Positions 22,946 to 30,929 of a stretch of DNA of 64,000 nt are shown piece by piece. The DNA is from a virus. The position numbers were made by a program, and so were the translations under genes. The notes beneath the pieces are model-generated. The model was given only the letters and a program-made list of their open reading frames with translations. It was not told the origin of the DNA and did no database searches. Positions within the stretch are counted from its first letter, which is position 1, and each line of letters opens with the position of its first letter. The stretch lies in the IMG/VR virus record IMGVR_UViG_3300022680_000058, positions 83,980 to 147,979 of that record; one strand, given 5' to 3'.

Positions 22946-24898
22946 TCATCGATGGGCAGGACGCCCCACCGACATCTTCCCTGGGTCCCTGACAAATCCT
23001 GTGTCCCAATCTTGAGCCCCTGGATGGAGCGGAATCCCCTTCAATGAGTCACCATCATCAGACACCAATGACCCATCGAGTAGCTGTCTCGCCTTCCACA
23101 TGGGAATGATCTTGATGGATTTCACAGAAATTTCTTTCTTATGCCACAAGACTTCTTCCGGATACGCCCTGTCTGGGAATTCACTCGTTGTGAACAAGAC
23201 TGCCACGTCACGCTTCTTGGCCCTTCCCAGCGGAGAATTCTGAACCGAGGGAACATACACCCCTCCAACAGCTACGGCATAGACCGCTGGCGCCGCATAT
23301 TCGGACTGCCAGACCTTCTTCTTGTCCACCATCCCGAGTGCACCCTTCGAGTCAGTGAAGTGGATATACTGAAGCTTCGACGCTCTCATACGACCAGTCT
23401 TCGCCTCTCGCTCCGAGAGCAACGCTTCAACGAGCTGCGACGACAAGCCTGGTTTCTCTACACCTTCAAGCTTGATCGTCGGGAAAAGAAGCTTGAGCAT
23501 CCCCTTGATTTCTGGAAGCAACGTCCTCGGACCAAACCCCACAAGGTTACCCAAGACCTCACAGAACGCTTCCTCCTCATTTGTCGCTGCATACCCACTG
23601 ATCGGAAGTGCTGCCACAGAGATCCAAGGCGTACCACCGGCATTCAAATACTCTCGAATCGCCGTGATATTTCCCAGCTCATCAACACGCCTTGGATACC
23701 TGTAACGAAGTGTCCGAAGTCTAAGGTATGTGACAGGGTCCTCTTTTTCGAGCCGCTTCTCGAACTCTGAGTCTGTCTCGCCGATCTTCACTCTTCCAAC
23801 GAGCTCTTTCAGATCGAGGTCAACCTTCTTTCTCAAGAACTCCCGCCACCTCATTTTCATCTTCTGAGAGAAAAATGTATTGTAGATGTGGTGTCCCATC
23901 TCATGGGCGAGATACTGAGCAGTCTGATCCGCGCTCTTATCCATCCCCCAAAAAGTCACAAGGACATGATCCCCCTCATACGTCGCTGCATAAAATCTTC
24001 CAGCCTCATCAGATGACGAAAAGTCCAACTTGAATGGGATTTTGTATCTCAAAAGCCACGGGAACACCCTTTGAGCTCTCTTTTTGTAAAGAGCAAGACC
24101 ACGCTCGAACCTTCCCATAAGTTCCCTCTTGTGAGAGTCATTATGGTCATACCCAACGAGCTGCAACGAGAACCCGTCCTTACTGATATTCTGCGGCGCT
24201 TTCTCCTCAGGATGCTTGATCGGGAGCACCTCCCCACCGCCACCGTAGAGACTCGTGCTCTCAGTCCATTCAATAAACTCCTTCAGCCACTTCCATGCCG
24301 CCCGAGAACGCCTCTCAGCCTGTCCCTGCCACTTCTTCCTTCCCCTCTGGAAATCGTAATACTGCCCACTTTTTTCCGGCGTCACGCTTGTCCCACGGTA
24401 CTTGTGCTGAGCCAGCTCCAACCTTTCGAGTGGAAATGTGTTAAGTACGAAATTGAAATCCCACAGCGGCTTTTGGTCATCACGATAGTGACGCCCCCAC
24501 AGCTCATTCGTTTTTCGCTTCCACACTTCAAGCCGAGCCTCGCTCCTCATCATCTGATCAATCATCGGCTTGATCTGTTTGATAATGCTGAGATAGTGAT
24601 CCCTCCAACGATTCACCCCCTCGCTGACCTTCAAAGCGTCATCATAATTCTTGATGTTCCTGTAGCTCCTCATGATGGTGAGAAACTCTTTTCGGAGACG
24701 CTTGACCACGAACTCAGTCAACCCTCCGCTATGACCAGCAACTTTTGACGCGAGCCCCGCTGGAGAAAGGACATGGTAAGTCTTCCCAGCATAACCAGTC
24801 AGTGCCGCCTCGATGAGCGATTCGAGTTCACCATGCTGTAAAACATCTATGGCCTCAATGAGCTCAAAGTTTCTTTGCCTGAGTTCCTCGATAACCAT
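22946..24898 (-). CDS. Propeptide-family metallopeptidase with possible ART-like C-terminal domain
   Basis: 650 residues. N-terminal module: VLQHGELESLIE then AALTGY and VLSP. A helical region (60-290) precedes a zinc peptidase core with HEMGH at 332-336 and a candidate third ligand in EEEAF (441-445), so it is a zincin of gluzincin layout. The last 140 residues (about 508-600) read YIHFTDSKGALGMVDKKKVW, then VYAVAVGGVYV, then EEVLWHKKEISVKSIKI. That order (H-x-T, glycine-rich strand, E...I-x-V-x-x-I-x-I) resembles small ADP-ribosyltransferase-like domains found in phage and toxin proteins; this part is inference. Capsid-packaged ADP-ribosyltransferases are known in T4. Confidence 0.7.
   Translation of the reverse strand: MVIEELRQRNFELIEAIDVLQHGELESLIEAALTGYAGKTYHVLSPAGLASKVAGHSGGLTEFVVKRLRKEFLTIMRSYRNIKNYDDALKVSEGVNRWRDHYLSIIKQIKPMIDQMMRSEARLEVWKRKTNELWGRHYRDDQKPLWDFNFVLNTFPLERLELAQHKYRGTSVTPEKSGQYYDFQRGRKKWQGQAERRSRAAWKWLKEFIEWTESTSLYGGGGEVLPIKHPEEKAPQNISKDGFSLQLVGYDHNDSHKRELMGRFERGLALYKKRAQRVFPWLLRYKIPFKLDFSSSDEAGRFYAATYEGDHVLVTFWGMDKSADQTAQYLAHEMGHHIYNTFFSQKMKMRWREFLRKKVDLDLKELVGRVKIGETDSEFEKRLEKEDPVTYLRLRTLRYRYPRRVDELGNITAIREYLNAGGTPWISVAALPISGYAATNEEEAFCEVLGNLVGFGPRTLLPEIKGMLKLLFPTIKLEGVEKPGLSSQLVEALLSEREAKTGRMRASKLQYIHFTDSKGALGMVDKKKVWQSEYAAPAVYAVAVGGVYVPSVQNSPLGRAKKRDVAVLFTTSEFPDRAYPEEVLWHKKEISVKSIKIIPMWKARQLLDGSLVSDDGDSLKGIPLHPGAQDWDTGFVRDPGKMSVGRPAHR
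24865..24877. repeat. 13-bp inverted repeat CAAAG-TTT-CTTTG
   Basis: Second exact copy of the motif. It lies near the start codon side of the 22946 gene, within the coding sequence. Confidence 0.5.
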
Positions 24899-24899
24899 C

Positions 24900-26339
24900 C
24901 TACGCCTCCCTCAACGCACCAATGAGCTGATCAGACAGCGACTCCAATCGCCGCTTCTTCCCCATAAACTGCTCGAACCGCTGCCTCTGCTCACGATTGA
25001 GCTTGATCCTACTGAACTGCTGCCCCACATACCCGCTAAAGAGCTCTGCGAACTCCTCTGCATCATCAGTTCCACCGTATTTCGACGGGAACTTCACCTT
25101 CCCAAACCACTCCTTGAATCGACCACGATCATCATGGCTCATGAACTTGAACCAATACCTATGGCCCAATTCATGAATAATAATGTCGGCATCCGTATCA
25201 TTGCTGTAGATGTCCACGCCATCAAGAACACGAGAATACGCCGCTGCTGCCTTTATGGACGTTTTGAAAACAGCCTCATACGATCCAGGCGGAAGCTTGA
25301 TGAAATCCCCATACCACAGACGCGATAGACCTCGACGCCTCAAAAGCGCCTCAACCTTCCTGAGTTCAGAAACAAGCTTGTTCCTGTGTGTCGGTGACAT
25401 CCCCTTGGTGCTTGCCAGGAAAGCACGATCGAATCTCTTCGCCTCACCACCAGAGACCCTCATCTGACTTGTCATCTTCTCTTTGCGAGGGTCCTGAGCA
25501 ATATCCTTGAACACCAGGTTCACACGACCAATATGGACAACATCCTCAACGGGGACGCCAGGGCGGGTCCCATGCTCTGATGGAGCATATCTCCCACCAG
25601 TATCACCCTTAGCTTTCACGAGCCTTGAAAGCGACCTCAGGAGCCGCCCAGAGATAGCCTTCGTAGCCTCCTCAACCCCTTCATCGGCCTTCGCAGGGAT
25701 ACTCCTCAACATCCTGGCATATTCATCCACAGACCTGAACGTGTTGTAGAACACCGGCTCCCCAGAGAATGAAAACTGCCCCTCAGGATGAGACTCGTTC
25801 TTGTAGAACGTGATCGCCCCGATCGCGTCCTTGATCGCCTCCTCAGCCTTCTCGATCTCCTCCACAGTCTTCTTCACTGGCCCAAACTTCTCTTTTCGGT
25901 CCTCGTCCGCTTCCTTCTCAATTTTGACGAGCATGTCATGCATCTTTGGGTCTTCAGACTTCAGCTTTTTCTTGTAAGCTGGAGTCATCCCCGAGACCTT
26001 TCGGAAAGCCTCACGGCTCCAGAGACCCTTCGTCCAATACAGATCCGTCTTGAGCTGCTCGATGGCATTCTTGACCGAGGTCAGATACTCGATAGCATCG
26101 TCGGCAGCCTTGGCGTACTCATCCCATGTCCCGACCTCCTTGACATCCTTTGGCGGTCTCCCTGGGTAATCCTTGACCTTGTCGGCGATACCCTTCCACC
26201 ACTTCCGAATCCCAGAGATCCACTCATCGTCAATCTCATGTCTCTTCCTTGGATTTACCCTGCGATGCATTTGTTGTGGGGTAGGGACCTTGTACGAGCC
26301 CGCCATCGCCGCTTCGAGCAAAACATCGGAAAGTCTCAT
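24900..26339 (-). CDS. Propeptide-family HExxH metallopeptidase
   Basis: 479 residues from ATG 26339. The N-terminus is the short module MRLSDVLLE, then AAMAGSYKV, then PTPQQMHRRV. A long helical region (40-230) contains coiled-coil segments. The catalytic part has HELGH at 389-393 (followed by RYWFKFM) and a candidate third ligand in DAEEFAELFSGYV. Zinc peptidases of this layout cut proteins; packaged in a virion the enz­yme could act on host proteins after injection or on the scaffold in the prohead. First gene of the cassette; it lies one base upstream of the next propeptide gene. Confidence 0.7.
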   Translation of the reverse strand: MRLSDVLLEAAMAGSYKVPTPQQMHRRVNPRKRHEIDDEWISGIRKWWKGIADKVKDYPGRPPKDVKEVGTWDEYAKAADDAIEYLTSVKNAIEQLKTDLYWTKGLWSREAFRKVSGMTPAYKKKLKSEDPKMHDMLVKIEKEADEDRKEKFGPVKKTVEEIEKAEEAIKDAIGAITFYKNESHPEGQFSFSGEPVFYNTFRSVDEYARMLRSIPAKADEGVEEATKAISGRLLRSLSRLVKAKGDTGGRYAPSEHGTRPGVPVEDVVHIGRVNLVFKDIAQDPRKEKMTSQMRVSGGEAKRFDRAFLASTKGMSPTHRNKLVSELRKVEALLRRRGLSRLWYGDFIKLPPGSYEAVFKTSIKAAAAYSRVLDGVDIYSNDTDADIIIHELGHRYWFKFMSHDDRGRFKEWFGKVKFPSKYGGTDDAEEFAELFSGYVGQQFSRIKLNREQRQRFEQFMGKKRRLESLSDQLIGALREA

Positions 26340-26421
26340 CGAGCACACCTCGCCCATCCTCCCGAGTATACACCGCCACTCGGATAGAGCCTATCCGTCT
26401 GATTTGATTGGGTCTCAGAAT

Positions 26422-26437
26422 GGGCAATTGATTGCCC
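26422..26437. repeat. 16-bp palindrome, copy 2
   Basis: GGGCAATTGATTGCCC in the gap between the tmRNA terminator and the metallopeptidase gene, a position suited to an operator. Confidence 0.65.
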
Positions 26438-26440
26438 ACT

Positions 26441-26482
26441 CCAGAAAGAGAAAGGGCCACCATAGTCTCACCATGGCAGCCC
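26441..26482 (-). terminator. Intrinsic terminator after tmRNA
   Basis: GGGCTGCCAT pairs with ATGGTGGCCC (10 bp with two G-T pairs), followed by the T-rich tract TTTCTCTTTCT. Confidence 0.65.
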
Positions 26483-26499
26483 TAACGTATTGAAAACAT

Positions 26500-26865
26500 T
26501 GGAGGCGGTCAGAGTCGAACTGACGTCCACACCCCCTCTGCTCGTGAGCTCTACGTGCGTATCTCCTGATCAATCTCGGCGTCATCGAGTTCAGGAGCAA
26601 ACTCTCTGAGCCAGTCGTGCGAGATGTCAGCCGCGCAGGTTACAGAATGAGTCACACACGAGACACTCACTCACTACGCGCCGCTAATGGCGCCCCTTGT
26701 TCCCATAGCAGCAGTCTGGGAGGGACGTGAGATTACGCCGCCAGGCTCATCTCAGGATAGCTGTCAGTGTTGGCAACTGGTTGTTCGTCCTGTTTGACGC
26801 ACAAGGACGATCCTCGGCACGCTCACACAAACGTCATGGGATCTGTCGAAACCTTTTTCGCCCCC
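26500..26865 (-). ncRNA. ssrA: Transfer-messenger RNA (tmRNA)
   Basis: The 5' end GGGGGCG (26865-26859) pairs with the 3' CGCCTCC to form the alanine-tRNA-like acceptor stem, with A as discriminator; CCA is not encoded. A perfect T-arm (GTCAG-TTCGACT-CTGAC) lies just inside the 3' end. The tag frame starts at GCC 26774 and reads ANTDSYPEMSLAA followed by TAA (26735-26733). The start follows the tRNA-like part by a normal distance and the tag ends in LAA, the degron recognised by ClpXP in bacteria. tmRNA with SmpB rescues stalled ribosomes. The tag middle differs from the common ANDENYALAA, so it is not a simple copy of the enterobacterial gene. Total length 366 nt, typical of bacterial tmRNA. 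Confidence 0.92.
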
Positions 26866-26871
26866 TCAAGT

Positions 26872-26884
26872 CAAAGTGTCTTTG
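26872..26884. repeat. Inverted repeat CAAAG-TGT-CTTTG next to tmRNA
   Basis: A variant of the 13-bp CAAAG-N3-CTTTG motif lies seven bases upstream of the tmRNA 5' end, between it and the ParB stop codon. Confidence 0.45.
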
Positions 26885-26890
26885 GTGAGC

Positions 26891-27739
26891 TCAGCCACCT
26901 TCTTCGATGTCCTCGATGATTCCGGCGAGACCCTTGATCGCCTTGGCCTCGGAATCTCCGATCGCCCAGAGCACACCCTTGATGAATCCGTCTCCGAGAA
27001 CTTTCGCTGTCTTCGGGTTCTCGATGACCTTCCGGGCGAGTGACTTCTTCGGGGCGAGCACGACAGGACTCTCCGTCGTACCCTTCTGCCCCTTCGCATC
27101 TCGAACCGTCGTTTTCCCCGTCTCCAGCATATTCTCCAGAGCAGCCTTCTGCTCTTCCGGAGAGAGGTCGGCGAGTTCCACAGCCGCACTCATCGAGATC
27201 TTCCCAGCCTCGACAGCGTTTTTGACCTCGGGAATGCAGTCCAAAACCTTCAGCCAGTTGGCGATGGCCGTAGCAGAGACACCGAAGATGACGCCGACCT
27301 CGGCGTTGTTCTTCCCCCTCTGCTTATACCGCTCGGCCTTTTCCGCCTTGGCGATCGGGTCATCATCGACGCGGTGCTCGTTCTCACTCAGAAAGATCCC
27401 CATGATGTGCTCATCACTTCCACGTTTGAGCATGGCAGGGACCTCGATGGGCTGCTCTCCCATCGACAAGAGCTTCTCATTCGCCTTTCTGGCTGCGACC
27501 ACACGACGTCGACCGGCGACCACGAGAGCCCTGTCCCCATCCTTCCGGATCGCGATGGGCTGGATGATACCGTTGACCATGATGTTCTTGACCATCTCCG
27601 GAGAAATCGGCTTCTTGAGCCGCTTCATGTCGTAGAGGTCATGCTCCGGACCATCGTCTGTATCGAGACCAATAATCACAAGGTCTTTTGGATCAAACGA
27701 GTACGCCGTCACCCGCTTCTCGAAGGCGTGCTTCCCCAT
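26891..27739 (-). CDS. ParB/Spo0J-family DNA-binding protein
   Basis: About 282 residues from ATG 27739 (a GTG at 27766 is an alternative; it overlaps the microprotein stop). The N-terminal ParB domain has ISPEMVKNIMVNGIIQPIAI and AGRRRVVAARKA, matching ParB boxes. The middle helix-turn-helix region reads GVIFGVSATAIANWLKVLD followed by AGKISMSAAVELADLSPE, as in ParB proteins that bind parS sites. The C-terminal tail is helical. It could serve plasmid-like segregation or transcription control. No ParA is visible. The palindromes at 4004, 26422, 38478 and 47242 are candidate binding sites (inference). Confidence 0.8.
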   Translation of the reverse strand: MGKHAFEKRVTAYSFDPKDLVIIGLDTDDGPEHDLYDMKRLKKPISPEMVKNIMVNGIIQPIAIRKDGDRALVVAGRRRVVAARKANEKLLSMGEQPIEVPAMLKRGSDEHIMGIFLSENEHRVDDDPIAKAEKAERYKQRGKNNAEVGVIFGVSATAIANWLKVLDCIPEVKNAVEAGKISMSAAVELADLSPEEQKAALENMLETGKTTVRDAKGQKGTTESPVVLAPKKSLARKVIENPKTAKVLGDGFIKGVLWAIGDSEAKAIKGLAGIIEDIEEGG

Positions 27740-27762
27740 ATCTCCATCTCCGTCTTTCTTGC

Positions 27763-27918
27763 TCACCCTGGAACTCCAATCAGAGCTGCGAGGAAACCAA
27801 TGGTTCCTCCGATATACCAAGGGGCCATGATGACAGCGAGCAATATCGCACCAGCAACGATGTTCAACCCCTCGGCAATCATCCTGACCAGCGACTCAAC
27901 CATCTTTGCCCACGTCAT
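27763..27918 (-). CDS. Membrane microprotein, 51 residues
   Basis: MTWAKMVESLVRMIAEGLNI begins a 51-residue protein with a hydrophobic helix pair (VAGAILLAVIMAPWYIGG and IGFLAALIGV). GGAG lies eight bases before ATG 27918. It overlaps the alternative GTG start of the ParB gene (GTGA), so it looks genuinely translated. Possibly holin-like or a membrane anchor; function unknown. Confidence 0.55.
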   Translation of the reverse strand: MTWAKMVESLVRMIAEGLNIVAGAILLAVIMAPWYIGGTIGFLAALIGVPG

Positions 27919-28398
27919 GGACCATCTCCAGAATCAAATCAAGCACTGTGTCGCGATGACAAAGTGTACACCACACCGCCGGGTAAGGCGGCGACAGGCG
28001 GACAAACCTGCTCCTCTGGGGTTTCAATCCAGCGTGCGTTCTGGGGTGGCAGCCCCAATGTCCGATCACTTGTCATCACGAGCGCCCCTCTGCCAAGGGA
28101 ACGACACACAATGCGGTAGGGTAGGCTGGACTCGAACCAGCTAGTGACACGGAGACACTCTTTTTTGAGTATCAGAATGGCGACGAAATCAAAACGACCC
28201 ATTCCGACTAGCAACTTCCGTATCGCCACGCTCCCTGTGAGCTCTCACCCCAAAAAGGAAGTCTAGCCTTTCTCCTCAACTAAAAGCACAACACTTCAAA
28301 GTGCTATGAATCGCCTAATTAGGGCGGTCTAGTCTCGATCCTGGCACACGTAGTCCAAAAGTCCCTTGCAGCAACAGGGCGGTACTGGGCTGACTTCC

Positions 28399-28551
28399 TG
28401 GTGACGATGGCTGGACTCGAACCAGCGCCTCCCCTCGATACTTCCAGGGCTACCTTCCTCTACAAGGTTTCGGTCTCCTAATCCCTTGCAGGCGGGTCAT
28501 CGCTCAATATGGAGGTACCAATTCCACGAGCCCCGCTTAGTACACATCGTC
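28399..28551 (-). ncRNA. tRNA-like ends with long insertion
   Basis: GACGATG (28551-28545) pairs perfectly with CATCGTC, followed by ACCA (28402-28399), and a T-arm (GCTGG-TTCGAGT-CCAGC) precedes the 3' strand. At 153 nt it is far too long for a tRNA and the D and anticodon arms are not convincing. It may be a tRNA-like part of the large RNA. Confidence 0.3.
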
Positions 28552-29089
28552 AATTCGCGCTTGCTTTTCTTGACAACCAATCCGGACAAGGCGAGATGCT
28601 GGGCTTCCAGCATCGAACCTCGAAAAATTGTCCCTGGCGATTCGCCAGACGCCAAGCGCCACCTCACTCTCAAGTCTGTCCGGCCAGATTCCTCCACCTG
28701 GCTCCAGTTTCAGTCCGCACAATGCGGAAACCGTCGCACCATCGAGCTCAACCACCACCCGACAGCACAGACCTTTCTAGGCCCACTCCAACCAGGGCAC
28801 CACACGCCCTCGGACAGCTTCAGTGGAAAGTCGAGGACCCGCCCCTCGATGAGACCTGACGCGCCCATTACAACGTCCGTCTCTTCCCAGCCGGGAGACA
28901 GAGACCAAAGAAAAGTCCCGAGGCCATGCCAGATGGTTTTTCTTTCATAACACCTGGGCGACCAGTCTCCCTTATCGAGTTCTTCCGCATTGATCGAGGG
29001 TGGTCGACTCAAACCTCACACGGCGACTGCACCGTATGGGTGGCGCCCATGATTGACACGCCTCGCCTCCACGAATGCTTAGAACCCGG

Positions 29090-29175
29090 TGGGAAGCCGG
29101 GGAATCGAACCCCAAGGCCCAGTGAAAACGACGTGAAGCAACCCGTGTAAGCTTCTATCATTTATGCCGCTTCCC
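29090..29175 (-). tRNA. Degenerate tRNA or tRNA-like element, isotype unknown
   Basis: GGGAAGC (29175-29169) pairs with GCTTCCC, then A and CC; a T-arm (TGGGG-TTCGATT-CCCCG) lies just inside. Length is 86 nt, like a class II tRNA. A weak D-arm (GCAT...AAGC) exists but no standard 5-bp anticodon stem with 7-nt loop, so the anticodon cannot be read. It is probably non-functional as a decoder or part of the large RNA. Confidence 0.35.
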
Positions 29176-29275
29176 ATGGCGCGAACAAAACAAGAGTACA
29201 TGGACTCTTTATCGGAACTCTGCCCTGACCGACATGAAAGGAGAGCATTCACTCTCATCTGTCCGCGTCCCACCT

Positions 29276-29304
29276 ATCATGATGCTGTGAACAGCGACTG
29301 TCAA
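29276..29304 (-). promoter_or_regulatory. Promoter for large RNA region
   Basis: TTGACA (29304-29299), a 17-base spacer and CATGAT (29281-29276). It overlaps the stop of the upstream nuclease-like gene and shares sequence with the promoter at 18650. Confidence 0.65.
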
Positions 29305-30221
29305 GAATCTTTTTTCACCTCGCCAGTACTTTCTTCCTCGTATCTCTCCAAAGCCCTCTTCGCCTCACCTATGGCGAGCTCACAAGCATTCAATGGAACC
29401 AAAAGCTTCTTGACCGCTTGGCCCTCCACACTCTTGATCCACTCCCTGACCTGGTCGACAGTGACAGGCGCCTCCCCATGCCTGAGGATAGAACTCGCCT
29501 CAGCCCCCATGGAAACCCACTTACCCGAAGCCATGGCGAGGACTTCAAGAGGCTGTTCGAGTTCACGACGCCTCTTCTTGAGCACCTTCCTCTCATCCTC
29601 CATCCTCAAGCGAGCTCTCTCTAAATCCTGCCGCTCCCTCTTCACGAGCCTCTCGACCATCACGTCGATCTGTTCAGGCCGAAGCCAGAGACCCTCGAAG
29701 AAGTAGTGCCGATGCTTCACCTGATCCAACTGGACCGCCAGAGCTCGAATCGTAGAGAGTGCCAACTCCTCAGGGAGCGGCTCGATCTTGCGATGCTTCG
29801 CAACCTTCACCTCTCGAATCTTCGAGCCGTTCTTCGTCGCGACCATGAGCCCCCAACCCTCTGGGACCTCATCAGGCTTCACGAGCCCACTGGGAACCGC
29901 GAAGTAGCACTTGTGGAAGTTTTCCTCGACCCACTTCCGCTTGAGAGGGTTCTCCATCTCCTTCCGGAAGTCCGCCCGAGACCTTTTGACTTCGTAGGCA
30001 ACCCGAGTAAACCCCTTGCTGGGCCAGCAGTTGAAAGCCGCGACATCGATCCGCCCTTCGCGACCGTCACCGTATCCCACCCCGGCACGAAGCTCTGTCA
30101 CCACGACCCACTCTGTTCGGTTCGTGTGACGAGCCCTCAGGAGTTCCTCAATGTTGATTTGTGACTTCTCTCTCTTAGGCTCGAAACCGAACCTAGAAAG
30201 AACCTTTGGGGAGTCCACCAC
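29301..30221 (-). CDS. MmcB/PD-(D/E)XK-like nuclease with coiled-coil
   Basis: 306 residues. The N-terminal 160 residues contain GRIDVAAFNCW and VAYEVKRSRADFRKEM, a D...E-x-K arrangement of a PD-(D/E)XK nuclease fold like the MmcB group of DNA repair proteins. The region from about 190-245 is a strongly charged helix (ERARLRMEDERKVLKKRRRE), then a small C-terminal domain. It might process or protect DNA ends. The start is GTG 30221, overlapping the stop of the upstream gene by one base. Confidence 0.6.
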   Translation of the reverse strand: MVDSPKVLSRFGFEPKREKSQINIEELLRARHTNRTEWVVVTELRAGVGYGDGREGRIDVAAFNCWPSKGFTRVAYEVKRSRADFRKEMENPLKRKWVEENFHKCYFAVPSGLVKPDEVPEGWGLMVATKNGSKIREVKVAKHRKIEPLPEELALSTIRALAVQLDQVKHRHYFFEGLWLRPEQIDVMVERLVKRERQDLERARLRMEDERKVLKKRRRELEQPLEVLAMASGKWVSMGAEASSILRHGEAPVTVDQVREWIKSVEGQAVKKLLVPLNACELAIGEAKRALERYEEESTGEVKKDS

Positions 30222-30520
30222 TACTCCATGGAGGAGGATTCGGGCGGCTCTGGTTCATCACCACTGACGGCGCTCTTGATCTGCTCTTTGGTGTAAACGA
30301 GCGGCGCCTCCTTCTCGACTCGCCTGACGGTCATCCTGAGGAGCTTCATCCTGTCGCCGATTTCCTTGTCGAGGCTGGCCCTCTTCAACTCCAGCTCTTC
30401 GATCTCTTCAGCGAGCGCAGCCGACGAGGAAAACACCCCAGCGGACCACGCCGTCTCAGGCAAATCTGCGACCCATTCGATCTTCTCCACGAGCTCTTTT
30501 GCTGTGACCTTTTTCGGCAT
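30221..30520 (-). CDS. Small coiled-coil protein
   Basis: 99 residues from ATG 30520 with GGAGAAG upstream. The middle is a long helix (LAEEIEELELKRASLDKEIG). The C-terminus is acidic and Ser/Pro-rich. It is translationally linked to the nuclease-like gene and may be its partner. A plausible -10 (TATAGT) lies about 50 bases upstream. Confidence 0.6.
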   Translation of the reverse strand: MPKKVTAKELVEKIEWVADLPETAWSAGVFSSSAALAEEIEELELKRASLDKEIGDRMKLLRMTVRRVEKEAPLVYTKEQIKSAVSGDEPEPPESSSME

Positions 30521-30611
30521 ACTGCTTCTCCTTTGGCTACTACTACAGCAGAGCCACACTATACCACAAAGATGCTCTGTGCCATAATATCGAAAAGGTT
30601 GGAGGCACAGG

Positions 30612-30929
30612 ATGGGAGCAGGAGCAGTGAGAAGCTTGAGAGTAGTCGAAGATCCCCACGAGGATTTGCAGGAACTCCTGGAGGCCATGGTCACCAGGCT
30701 CGTCGATAGACCTGATGACATCGTCATCAAAACCATGAAAGCAGCGGACGGATCATCAATCACGTTCGAGGTATTCTGCGACGAAGACGACGTTGGCGCC
30801 GTTCTCGGGTCAAGGGGACGTCACGCCGAGGCGATGAGAACACTCCTCACCGCCGCCGCCGCAGCGATGAGGACACGCGTCTACGTCCAGTTCCTGTCGA
30901 GGGACCACGATGGCATGCCGCCCAGATAG
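30612..30929 (+). CDS. KH-domain RNA-binding protein (KhpA-like)
   Basis: 105 residues. The fold order and motif match small bacterial KhpA proteins: an N-terminal helix (LQELLEAMVTRLVDRPDDI), a strand (ITFEVFCDEDDV), the nucleic-acid loop GSRGRH in place of G-x-x-G, then a helix (AEAMRTLLTAAAAAM) and final strand (RVYVQFL). KhpA binds RNA and, with KhpB, affects cell division and translation control in bacteria. A phage copy could modulate host or phage RNAs. It is divergent from the nuclease operon and overlaps the next gene by 20 bases. Confidence 0.7.
   Translation: MGAGAVRSLRVVEDPHEDLQELLEAMVTRLVDRPDDIVIKTMKAADGSSITFEVFCDEDDVGAVLGSRGRHAEAMRTLLTAAAAAMRTRVYVQFLSRDHDGMPPR

Larger units (their letters stand above)
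27930..29269 (-). ncRNA. Large structured RNA region, candidate giant ornate ncRNA
   Basis: 1.3 kb without convincing genes, downstream of a good promoter. Minus-strand RNA would form many strong hairpins: GATGCTGG/CCAGCATC with loop AAGC (near 28600), CTGGCG-AAT-CGCCAG (28637-28651), TCCGCA/TGCGGA extended by GTTT/AAAC (near 28720), TCGAGG/CCTCGA (near 28840), GGGAGAC/GTCTCCC and CCAGGTG/CATCTGG (28890-28975), CCGCC/GGCGG (near 27985). Three T-arm-like hairpins are embedded (near 28130, 28415, 29105). Position beside tmRNA in a phage and density of structure resemble GOLLD or ROOL type RNAs, but I cannot confirm a family by eye. Two short minus frames (28497-28697, 28710-29012) were judged non-coding. 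Confidence 0.55.

Noticed and set aside
28118-28232. T-arm-like hairpin with CTACCCT-ACC as a tRNA
   Set aside because: No matching 5' acceptor strand (AGGGTAG) or anticodon arm found upstream; treated as part of the structured region.
28497-29012. Two minus-strand frames (66 and 100 residues) in the RNA region
   Set aside because: No Shine-Dalgarno sites, unusual composition, and they cut across strong RNA hairpins.
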